Part shown: positions 1-6,298 of the stretch, piece after piece
Layout: every line of letters begins with the position of its first letter
How positions within the stretch are numbered: the stretch's first letter is position 1
DNA from: UBA6772 sp965183875
Lineage (GTDB): Bacteria > Bacteroidota > Bacteroidia > Flavobacteriales > UBA7430
Assembly (NCBI GenBank): GCA_965183875.1
Contig: CBCYMK010000007.1
Coordinates: 1-25,127 of the forward strand
Direction of reading: 5' to 3'
Length of the DNA stretch: 25,127 nt
The notes under the pieces: generated by a model
Told to the model about the DNA's origin: nothing
The model's input: the letters and a program-made list of their open reading frames with translations, nothing else
The model's database searches: none
Position numbers and translations under genes: made by a program

Positions 1-322
1 TAAATACCCTAATTCTTGGCACTACAACCATATGTTAGACCCAGAGTCTATGTCTCCAGGCTCTATAATGCCACCCTATCCGTGGATGTTTGAAGATGCT
101 TTGAGTACTAAATACACAAAGTCTAAAATTAAAGCGATGATAAAATTAGGAGTTCCTTATACAGATGAGGAATATAAAAATGCTGTAGCTGACTTAAATT
201 CTCAAGCGATAGATATTGCTGCGGACCTAAATACAGATCCTAATATTTCGATAAAAAGTGATAAGGAAATTGTAGCCTTAATAGCTTATCTCCAACGCCT
301 GGGAACAGACATTAAAAACTAG
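1..322 (+). CDS. ccoO: cbb3 cytochrome c oxidase, CcoO (or fused CcoNO) C-terminal end, partial
   Basis: This is the C-terminal piece (about 106 residues) of the membrane-anchored monohaem cytochrome c subunit of cbb3 oxidase, which passes electrons to the CcoN catalytic subunit. The reading frame is open from base 2, and the first in-window ATG (base 32) is internal. The segment GSIMPPYPWM carries the methionine expected as axial haem ligand, and the final helix EIVALIAYLQRLG is the typical end of the CcoO cytochrome domain. The CXXCH motif lies left of the window. In many Bacteroidota ccoN and ccoO are one fused gene, but that cannot be tested here. It is followed after 4 nt by ccoQ, so the two genes are co-transcribed. 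Confidence 0.93.
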   Translation, partial: KYPNSWHYNHMLDPESMSPGSIMPPYPWMFEDALSTKYTKSKIKAMIKLGVPYTDEEYKNAVADLNSQAIDIAADLNTDPNISIKSDKEIVALIAYLQRLGTDIKN

Positions 323-326
323 AACT

Positions 327-500
327 ATGTTGAAGTTTATAAAAGGACATATGGCAAGCATTTCGGGTATTGAGATATACCCACTTGTTTCCCTTAGTAT
401 ATTTTTTGGATTCTTTGTGTTAATGGCTGTATACCTGAGCTATAAGAAAAAGGATTACTACGATAAAATGAGCGCATTTCCATTAGATAAAAATGACTAA
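327..500 (+). CDS. ccoQ: CcoQ/FixQ-like small subunit of cbb3 oxidase
   Basis: A 57-residue reading frame starts at the ATG at 327 (MLKFIKGHMASISG) and ends at TAA 498-500. It has one hydrophobic segment at about residues 18-38, followed by a charged, tyrosine-containing tail (YKKKDYYDKM). That is the plan of CcoQ, the small single-helix subunit that stabilises cbb3 oxidase. Position supports it: it lies between the ccoO end (4 nt before) and ccoP, with which it overlaps by 8 nt if ccoP starts at 493. The call rests on size, topology and synteny, because CcoQ sequences are weakly conserved. Confidence 0.82.
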   Translation: MLKFIKGHMASISGIEIYPLVSLSIFFGFFVLMAVYLSYKKKDYYDKMSAFPLDKND

Positions 501-1527
501 TATGAAAAAGCAAACGAAACAAACCTTCTTATTCCTAAGCTTACTTTTAGGAAACAAAGCATTTGCATTAAGTTCTCAAGATTATCAGAATTTAACAAGT
601 CCGAGTACTCTGTTATTCATTGCTGTACTAGCAACTTTATTAGGTGTTTTATTAATCCTTCCATCGGTAATTGAAACACTATTGAAACTAGTGAAAAATA
701 ATAAATCTAAAACCCTTTTATTGGGTGGTGTACTTCTCACGCAAACAGCAAGAGCCGAAGTTTTAAACGCTTCGTTTTATCAAGACTTAGGGTTGTATGA
801 TATTATTCTTTTTGTAGCTGTTTCCATTTTCTTGCTCGCCATTATTACTCAATTAAGAGTTATTATTAGACTTAAAAATGAGTTGAATAAACCCAATACT
901 TTTGGAACTAAGAAATCGGTTTTAGACATTTTCCTTTCTAAATTCTCTGATGGTGAAACTGCTGGAGAAGAAAGCGATTTAATGCTCGATCATGACTACG
1001 ACGGAATTAAGGAATTAGATAATAATTTACCAACCTGGTGGATTTATGGATTCTATTTATCCATCGTATTTGCTATAGTCTATTTAGGACATTACCATGT
1101 GTTTAATACAGGTGATTTAATGATTGCAGAATATGAAAATGAATTGGTAAACGCTCAGGAATTACTTGAGAAAAAACAAGCTACTGGAGCAATAGTACTT
1201 ATAGATGAATCAAATGTAGAATTACTTACTGATGCAGCTAGTTTAGATAAGGGTTCGAAATTATACAAATCTATGTGTGCTGCCTGTCATGCTAATGAAG
1301 GACAAGGATTGGTAGGTCCAAATTTAACCGATAATTACTGGGTGCATGGAGGAGAATTTTCTGAAGTCTTTAGTACGATTAAATATGGAGTTCCCGAAAA
1401 GGGGATGATTGCTTGGAAATCACAATTAAGCCCAACTCAAATACAAAATGTAAGTAGTTATATAATGAGCTTAAAAGGTACTAATCCACCCAATGCAAAA
1501 GCGCCAGAAGGTGTATTAGTAGAATAA
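493..1527 (+). CDS. ccoP: cbb3 cytochrome c oxidase subunit III, single-haem CcoP
   Basis: A 344-residue membrane-anchored cytochrome c subunit of cbb3 oxidase. The N-terminal part has hydrophobic segments at about residues 35-65 and 95-125, and another near 182-202 preceded by LPTWWIYGF, the conserved start of the CcoP N-terminal domain. Only one haem c site is visible, C262-A-A-C265-H266, with M305 in EKGMIAW as likely axial ligand and a closing helix QNVSSYIMSLKG. Proteobacterial CcoP has two CXXCH motifs; the short form here is compatible with Bacteroidota versions. The start may be ATG 493 (overlapping ccoQ by 8 nt) or ATG 502 (MKKQTKQTF), and the sequence does not decide. A hairpin terminator follows 8 nt after the stop. 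Confidence 0.95.
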   Translation: MTNMKKQTKQTFLFLSLLLGNKAFALSSQDYQNLTSPSTLLFIAVLATLLGVLLILPSVIETLLKLVKNNKSKTLLLGGVLLTQTARAEVLNASFYQDLGLYDIILFVAVSIFLLAIITQLRVIIRLKNELNKPNTFGTKKSVLDIFLSKFSDGETAGEESDLMLDHDYDGIKELDNNLPTWWIYGFYLSIVFAIVYLGHYHVFNTGDLMIAEYENELVNAQELLEKKQATGAIVLIDESNVELLTDAASLDKGSKLYKSMCAACHANEGQGLVGPNLTDNYWVHGGEFSEVFSTIKYGVPEKGMIAWKSQLSPTQIQNVSSYIMSLKGTNPPNAKAPEGVLVE

Positions 1528-1535
1528 TTATTATA

Positions 1536-1568
1536 ATCCCTAGTAAGAAATTACTAGGGATATTTTTT
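1536..1568 (+). terminator. Rho-independent terminator inside the cco operon
   Basis: A perfect 11-bp inverted repeat (1536-1546 ATCCCTAGTAA with 1551-1561) closes on a GAAA tetraloop and is followed by six T residues (1563-1568). It sits between ccoP and ccoG, with only 10 nt from the T run to the ccoG ATG and no visible promoter between. It probably reduces transcription of the assembly genes relative to the structural genes. It could instead protect the 3' end of the upstream message. Confidence 0.85.
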
Positions 1569-1578
1569 AGCTGATAAA

Positions 1579-2985
1579 ATGAAACACAACCAAGATAAAG
1601 ATCATTTTAGAGACAGTATAGGAACCATTAACGAAGAAGGTAAACGACAGTTTATTCACCCTCAAAAGCCTAAAGGAAAGCTCTACGAGTGGCGTAAAAT
1701 TGTAAGTTATATTCTTATTAGTTTGTTATTCTTAGGTCCATGGATAAAGTGGAATAACCATCCCTTATTCCTTTTTAATCTATTAGAACGCAAGTTTATT
1801 TTATTTGGCTCAGTCTTTTGGCCACAAGATTTTCATCTGTTCTTCTTAGCGATGATATGCTTGGTATTGTTTGTTACCCTCTTTACCGTAATATATGGTA
1901 GGATATGGTGCGGTTGGATTTGTCCACAGACCATTTTCCTAGAAATGATTTTTAGAAGAATAGAATACCTTATTGATGGTGATAAAGGGCAACAAATAAG
2001 ATTAGATAAACAAGCTTGGGACAGAAATAAAATTTTTAAACGCCTCTTTAAGGGGATTGTGTTTTATATCATTTCATTTTTTATTGCCAATACCTTTTTA
2101 GCTTATATAATTGGTGTAGACGAGCTCATGGATATCATTACTAGTCCACCAGCTGAGCATAGTGTAGGTTTACTGCTAATTCTCTTGTTTACAACGGTAT
2201 TTTATTTTGTGTTTGCTTGGTTTAGAGAGCAAGCCTGTATTGTTGTGTGTCCGTACGGTAGACTTCAAGGGGTATTGCTGGATCAAAACTCCATTCAGGT
2301 TTCCTACGATTATACTCGTGGCGAAAATAGAGGGAAGTTTAGAAAAAATGAGAGTAGAAATGAACTTAATAAAGGTGATTGCATAGATTGTAGTTTATGC
2401 GTAGCAGTATGTCCTACTGGAATAGACATTCGCAATGGATCGCAGATGGAATGCGTAAACTGTACTGCTTGTATAGATGCCTGCGATTCTATTATGGATC
2501 GGGTTAAGCTACCAAAAGGACTTATACGCTATGCATCAGATAGTAATATTTCTAAAGGCGAAAAGTTTAGATTCGACAATAGGATGAAGTCATATACCGC
2601 CGTACTTATTGTCTTAGCTCTAGTACTTACGGGTTTATTATTTACACGCTCTAGTGTGGATACAAGTTTGTTAAGAGTGCCGGGGAGACTATACCATAAA
2701 CACGATAATAGTGAGATAAGTAATTTGTATAACTACAAAGTACTCAACAAAAGTCAAGATTCTATACCCTTGTATTTTAAACTACTCTCTCCAGCTGGAG
2801 AAATAAAGCTTGTGGGGAATAATAAACTTGTAGTCAATGCAGAATCTACATCACAAGGAACTCTTTTTATTTATATCAATGAAGAAGATTTAAAGAGTCG
2901 TAAAACAATAATTAAAGTTGGTGTATACCAAAACGACCAACTATTAGAGAAAGTAAAAACCACCTTCAACGGACCAATAAAATAG
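1579..2985 (+). CDS. ccoG: CcoG/FixG, iron-sulfur protein for cbb3 oxidase assembly
   Basis: A 468-residue membrane protein of the CcoG/RdxA/FixG family, linked to copper handling (Cu(II) reduction) during cbb3 oxidase assembly. After a cytoplasmic N-terminus, hydrophobic segments lie near residues 38-58 and 85-108, followed by the conserved GRIWCGWICPQ with C111 and C115. More membrane segments follow (about 155-180 and 195-215), then EQACIVVCPYGRLQG. Two ferredoxin-type [4Fe-4S] motifs are complete: C268/C271/C274/C278 and C292/C295/C298/C302. A last membrane helix is near residues 339-356. The remaining ~110 residues form the FixG C-terminal immunoglobulin-like domain. The next gene, ccoH, starts 2 nt after the stop. 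Length is normal for the family. Confidence 0.96.
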   Translation: MKHNQDKDHFRDSIGTINEEGKRQFIHPQKPKGKLYEWRKIVSYILISLLFLGPWIKWNNHPLFLFNLLERKFILFGSVFWPQDFHLFFLAMICLVLFVTLFTVIYGRIWCGWICPQTIFLEMIFRRIEYLIDGDKGQQIRLDKQAWDRNKIFKRLFKGIVFYIISFFIANTFLAYIIGVDELMDIITSPPAEHSVGLLLILLFTTVFYFVFAWFREQACIVVCPYGRLQGVLLDQNSIQVSYDYTRGENRGKFRKNESRNELNKGDCIDCSLCVAVCPTGIDIRNGSQMECVNCTACIDACDSIMDRVKLPKGLIRYASDSNISKGEKFRFDNRMKSYTAVLIVLALVLTGLLFTRSSVDTSLLRVPGRLYHKHDNSEISNLYNYKVLNKSQDSIPLYFKLLSPAGEIKLVGNNKLVVNAESTSQGTLFIYINEEDLKSRKTIIKVGVYQNDQLLEKVKTTFNGPIK

Positions 2986-2987
2986 CC

Positions 2988-3425
2988 ATGAAACTAAACT
3001 GGGGAAAAGCCATTATACTCGTATTCATCATCTTTATTAGCTTTATTGTCTATATAGTTAAGGGTAGTATGAATGCTAAAATTGATTTAGTAACAGAGAA
3101 TTACTACAAAAAGGAATTGCAGTATCAAGAAACAATTAACAAGTTGGTTAATGCAGACTCCTTGCACGACAAAATTAATTTGCAGTTTACTGCTACAGAA
3201 CTAGCTATTACTTTACCTAGTTCCCTAAACGGGAATTTATGTACAGGTGAGGTTTATTTTTATAGACCTTCAGATAAAACATTAGACAAGCTATTTCCTG
3301 TAGAAACAAGTACTGCTAAAATTATACTTCCTAATACATTTTTAAGTAAAGGTAAATGGAAAGTAATCATAACTCTTTCTTCGGAAGGTGTAGCGTATCA
3401 GTTTAACGAAATTCTCTTTTTATGA
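2988..3425 (+). CDS. ccoH: CcoH/FixH family protein
   Basis: A 145-residue protein with one N-terminal membrane anchor (about residues 7-27, AIILVFIIFISFIVYIV) and a periplasmic domain. The segment just after the anchor, with ENYYKKELQYQ at about 37-47, is the signature of FixH proteins, which bind and help mature cbb3 oxidase. The domain ends in a beta-rich region (KGKWKVIITL). It begins 2 nt after ccoG, and its stop overlaps the next gene's ATG by 4 nt (ATGA), a translational-coupling arrangement. Function is inferred from the family and the operon. Confidence 0.92.
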   Translation: MKLNWGKAIILVFIIFISFIVYIVKGSMNAKIDLVTENYYKKELQYQETINKLVNADSLHDKINLQFTATELAITLPSSLNGNLCTGEVYFYRPSDKTLDKLFPVETSTAKIILPNTFLSKGKWKVIITLSSEGVAYQFNEILFL

Positions 3426-4126
3426 TGTATTTCCTAAGCGCCTTATTACTTGGTATGTTAAGTAGTATTCACTGTATTGGTATGTGTGGTCCTATAGCGG
3501 TATTGATAAAGCAAAACACTAAAAGTGCTGGTGTTTTGCCCAATTACCATATTGGTAGATTGCTGGGATACAGCTTATTGGGTTTATTGTTTAGTGTTTT
3601 TGGGAAAGGCTTGTCTATTGCAGGTGTACAACAACAATTATCTATCGTGGTTGGTATTTTTATGATTGTTACTGTGCTCATACCGGCTCTCCAAAAAAGA
3701 AGTAAGCAATTGGAATATGGGCTTTTCCCATACCATCGGAAATTAAAAGAATTGTTTGCCAGAAACTTAGGAGTTGGAATGCCTAGAAATAGGTTCGTGA
3801 TAGGACTCTTAAATAGTTTGTTGCCTTGCGGAATGATATACTTAGCCTTGGTAGGAGCTTTAAATTCTACCGAAATTTGGAAGGGTAGCATGTTTATGTT
3901 TTTGTTTGGTATTGGTACGCTCCCCCTCTTTTCTATATTACTTTATACTCAAGACTCTATAAAATCTCCTGCTTTTAAAACTGCGATGAATAAGGCACAA
4001 TCGATATTGGTATTGATGATGGGAATTGCTCTTGTGGTAAGAGGGAGTGGATTAGGACTTCATATAAGCCCGAGTTTTGGATCCTTAAGTATCGCCACAT
4101 TCAAAGCCTGTTTTACACCCTTTTAA
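3422..4126 (+). CDS. TauE/SafE-like (UreH-domain) membrane protein, probable cbb3 assembly factor
   Basis: A 234-residue polytopic membrane protein with about six hydrophobic segments. The N-terminus carries S15-I-H17-C18-I-G-M21-C22-G-P, a Cys/His/Met motif that could hold copper, and a second conserved loop LLPCGMIYLALVGA lies mid-protein. These are hallmarks of the UreH-domain branch of the TauE/SafE superfamily, regularly the last gene of Bacteroidota cco operons. A role in copper supply to the oxidase is inferred from that context and from the motif, not shown. The start at 3422 overlaps the ccoH stop by 4 nt; a second ATG at 3425 is equally usable. Confidence 0.85.
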   Translation: MMYFLSALLLGMLSSIHCIGMCGPIAVLIKQNTKSAGVLPNYHIGRLLGYSLLGLLFSVFGKGLSIAGVQQQLSIVVGIFMIVTVLIPALQKRSKQLEYGLFPYHRKLKELFARNLGVGMPRNRFVIGLLNSLLPCGMIYLALVGALNSTEIWKGSMFMFLFGIGTLPLFSILLYTQDSIKSPAFKTAMNKAQSILVLMMGIALVVRGSGLGLHISPSFGSLSIATFKACFTPF

Positions 4127-4128
4127 TT

Positions 4129-4569
4129 ATGAATACAATTAGAGTAACCAAAGAATTTAATTTTGAAATGTCTCATGCACTGCATAATTACGATGGCTTG
4201 TGTAAAAATATCCATGGACATTCATACAAACTTTTTGTTTGTTTGAAAGGAAATCCTAAGAATCAGGGAAACCATCCCAAAGACGGCATGTTAATCGACT
4301 TCAAGCAACTGAAAGAGAAAGTAAATGAAATTATTGTTCTCCCTTTCGACCATGCATTAGTATTGAGTAAAAAAGATCGTTTGGCACAACTTAACTTAGA
4401 AGAGAAAACCAAAACCATACTGTTTGACTTTCAGCCAACTTGCGAAAATTTATGTATTTATTTCGCTAAATTATTGCAGTCAGAATTCGAAGAGGGAATA
4501 AGTTTAGAATATTTGAAGCTGTATGAAACAGAAAGCTCCTTTACCGAATGGTTCGCTTCGGATCAATAG
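4129..4569 (+). CDS. queD: 6-carboxytetrahydropterin synthase / 6-pyruvoyl-tetrahydropterin synthase family
   Basis: A 146-residue QueD/PTPS enzyme. QueD converts 7,8-dihydroneopterin triphosphate to 6-carboxytetrahydropterin in the queuosine/7-deazaguanine pathway. The zinc ligands are visible as H16 (MSHAL), H29 and H31 (NIHGH). The catalytic set is C25 (GLCKN), D74 and H75 (PFDHAL), and the substrate-binding glutamate is near E133 in LYETESS. All key residues are present and length is normal. It starts 2 nt after the TauE/SafE-like gene, so it is the last gene of the cco transcript, before a strong terminator. Family membership is certain; QueD rather than biopterin-type PTPS is the default bacterial reading. 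Confidence 0.9.
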   Translation: MNTIRVTKEFNFEMSHALHNYDGLCKNIHGHSYKLFVCLKGNPKNQGNHPKDGMLIDFKQLKEKVNEIIVLPFDHALVLSKKDRLAQLNLEEKTKTILFDFQPTCENLCIYFAKLLQSEFEEGISLEYLKLYETESSFTEWFASDQ

Positions 4570-4580
4570 TTGAAAAAACA

Positions 4581-4612
4581 AAACCGAAAAGAATAATCTT
4601 TTCGGTTTTTTT
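4581..4612. terminator. Bidirectional hairpin terminator between queD and hemN
   Basis: A perfect 12-bp stem (4581-4592 AAACCGAAAAGA with 4597-4608) has an ATAA loop. The plus strand continues into a run of seven T residues (4606-4612). On the minus strand the structure ends in TTTTG followed by six T residues, so it can serve both the cco-queD transcript and the convergent hemN transcript. Confidence 0.9.
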
Positions 4613-4729
4613 ATGCCTTGTACTCAACCAAATAGAAGGCATTACACAAGTTATAAAATAATATTGTTGTTCTTATAGGAGGAGTGTAATTTGGTGATAA
4701 ATTTAGCTACTCACTATTACAACTATCAC

Positions 4730-6085
4730 TTATATCGTTTTACTAAAAATTTGTTTTTTTGGATTGGCACTTTTGAGATGAATATCGAAAGCCATACAGA
4801 TATTTCTAATAAACGGCCTTCCCTTTTTGGTTATATGAAGTTCATTATCAAGTCTAATTATTAACCCATCTTTTTCCATCTCTTCAAGTTCTACAAGTGC
4901 CTTTTGAATTTTTTGTTCAACAGCTCCAACTTCCCAAGTAGCTTTAAGGTTGCACATCAGATCTAAAATCAACTTTCTAATAAATAAATCTTCTTCACTT
5001 AAAATATGCCCTTTGGCTATCGGAAATTCATTTGCATCAATTTTCATTTTATAGGCACTTAGACTTTTGGTGTTTTGAGCAAAACAAGACCATGAATCAC
5101 TTATTGAGGAAGGCCCGAGACCAATCATTAAACCGGTTTTCTGAGTAGTGTATCCCATAAAATTTCTATGTAAGACCCCATTTTGCATAGCTTCAAAAAG
5201 TTCATCTTTAGGAAGCGCAAAATGATCCATTCCAATTTCTACATATCCTGATTCTAAAAATAAATCTTTTCCAAGTTCATAAAGTGCTCTTTTCTCATCG
5301 TTAGCAGGCAAATCCTTTTCGCTAAATTTTCTTTGTGTTGGCATAATCCAAGGTACATGAGCATAAGAATAAAACGCAATTCTATCAGGTTTAAGCTTAT
5401 TAGATAATTCAATTGTATGTTTTACACTTTTTAATGATTGTAGTGGTAAACCATAAATTAGGTCGAAATTTATAGAGGTATACCCTATCGCTCTTGCATT
5501 ATTCACCACTTCTTCAACCATTTTAAATGGCTGTATACGATTAACAATTTCTTGTACGGTAGGATCGAAATCTTGTATGCCCAAACTAATGCGTCTAAAA
5601 CCTAAATCGAATAGAGTTTGCAGGTGATCAATAGAGGTACTTTTAGGATGTCCTTCAAAACTAAAAGTATAGTCTTTTGCTAGGGTCGATTTATTCAGAA
5701 TTCCTTCTACAAGAAGCCTTAAGTTTGAAGGGCTAAAATAAGTTGGTGTTCCACCCCCCAAATGTATCTCTTTTATTAGTGGTACTTCATCAAAAAGATC
5801 AAGATATAAGTTCCATTCTTTCAGTAAGTAAGAAATATAGGGCTCCTCTACTTTATGGTTTTTACTTATGCTTGTATGGCAACCACAATAGGAACACATA
5901 CTCTCACAATATAGTAGGTGAATATATATACTTAATCCCTCTTTAGAATTACTATAACTAAACGCCTTTTTAGTTTGATTTCCCCATTGTTCTACAGTTG
6001 GTGAATTCGTCCAATAGGGTACAGTTGGATAGCTGGTATAACGTGGTCCCGGAACATTGTACTTCTTAACAAGATTTGTTGGCAT
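4730..6085 (-). CDS. hemN: Oxygen-independent coproporphyrinogen III dehydrogenase
   Basis: A 451-residue radical-SAM enzyme that converts coproporphyrinogen III to protoporphyrinogen IX without oxygen, in the cytoplasm. The N-terminal VPGPRYTSYPT is typical. The cluster motif is C60-X3-C64-X2-C67 followed by C69 (YCESMCSYCGCH), and the SAM-binding GGGTPT is at residues 111-116. RNFMGYTT, which separates true HemN from the HemW chaperone, is present near residue 310. The C-terminal domain with ITKKGRPFIRNICMAFD matches HemN. It runs convergent to the cco operon, and its promoter region holds an FNR-like palindrome, so expression at low oxygen is likely. Start chosen at ATG 6085, where the conserved N-terminus begins. 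Confidence 0.96.
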   Translation of the reverse strand: MPTNLVKKYNVPGPRYTSYPTVPYWTNSPTVEQWGNQTKKAFSYSNSKEGLSIYIHLLYCESMCSYCGCHTSISKNHKVEEPYISYLLKEWNLYLDLFDEVPLIKEIHLGGGTPTYFSPSNLRLLVEGILNKSTLAKDYTFSFEGHPKSTSIDHLQTLFDLGFRRISLGIQDFDPTVQEIVNRIQPFKMVEEVVNNARAIGYTSINFDLIYGLPLQSLKSVKHTIELSNKLKPDRIAFYSYAHVPWIMPTQRKFSEKDLPANDEKRALYELGKDLFLESGYVEIGMDHFALPKDELFEAMQNGVLHRNFMGYTTQKTGLMIGLGPSSISDSWSCFAQNTKSLSAYKMKIDANEFPIAKGHILSEEDLFIRKLILDLMCNLKATWEVGAVEQKIQKALVELEEMEKDGLIIRLDNELHITKKGRPFIRNICMAFDIHLKSANPKKQIFSKTI

Positions 6086-6103
6086 ATCTAGATTCTATTT
6101 CCA

Positions 6104-6111
6104 CAAAATTA
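6104..6111 (-). promoter_or_regulatory. hemN promoter -7 element
   Basis: Read on the minus strand this is TAATTTTG, an exact match to the Bacteroidota consensus TAnnTTTG, 18 nt before the hemN ATG. No TTG lies at the usual -33 distance, which fits a promoter that needs an activator at the adjacent palindrome. The predicted start of transcription is near 6099. Confidence 0.65.
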
Positions 6112-6133
6112 GAGCACATAGTAATGGATAGCT

Positions 6134-6147
6134 ATGATATATATCAA
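6134..6147 (-). promoter_or_regulatory. FNR/CRP-family-like operator upstream of hemN
   Basis: On the minus strand the site reads TTGATATATATCAT; compared with the FNR consensus TTGAT-N4-ATCAA it differs only in the last base. Its centre (6140.5) is about 41.5 bp upstream of the transcription start predicted from the -7 element at 6104-6111, the standard position for class II FNR/CRP activation. Its AT-rich core means a chance match is possible. The gene controlled, an O2-independent haem enzyme, is a classic FNR target in other bacteria. Confidence 0.55.
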
Positions 6148-6261
6148 CTAATTAGTATGTATTTAGTTGCCTGTTTGATTCGAGAAATAGAAACTATTAC
6201 TGCACTATGAATCGTGAAAACCAGTCCTTAAATTTTACAAATAAATATGCACATAAATTCC

Positions 6262-6269
6262 TATATTTG
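6262..6269 (+). promoter_or_regulatory. Promoter -7 element of the DUF349 gene
   Basis: TATATTTG matches TAnnTTTG exactly, 29 nt before the ATG at 6299. No convincing TTG sits 17-23 nt upstream, so only the -7 half is supported. Confidence 0.5.
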
Positions 6270-6298
6270 CTACACGAAAAAAATGATTATACCCTAAG

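Noticed and set aside
3544..3891. 115-codon minus-strand frame inside the TauE/SafE-like gene
   Set aside because: Antisense shadow of a well-supported membrane protein gene; no domain or start signal.
4616..4641. Five-base inverted repeat GCCTT...AAGGC after the queD terminator
   Set aside because: Stem too short for its 16-nt loop and no T run; likely chance.
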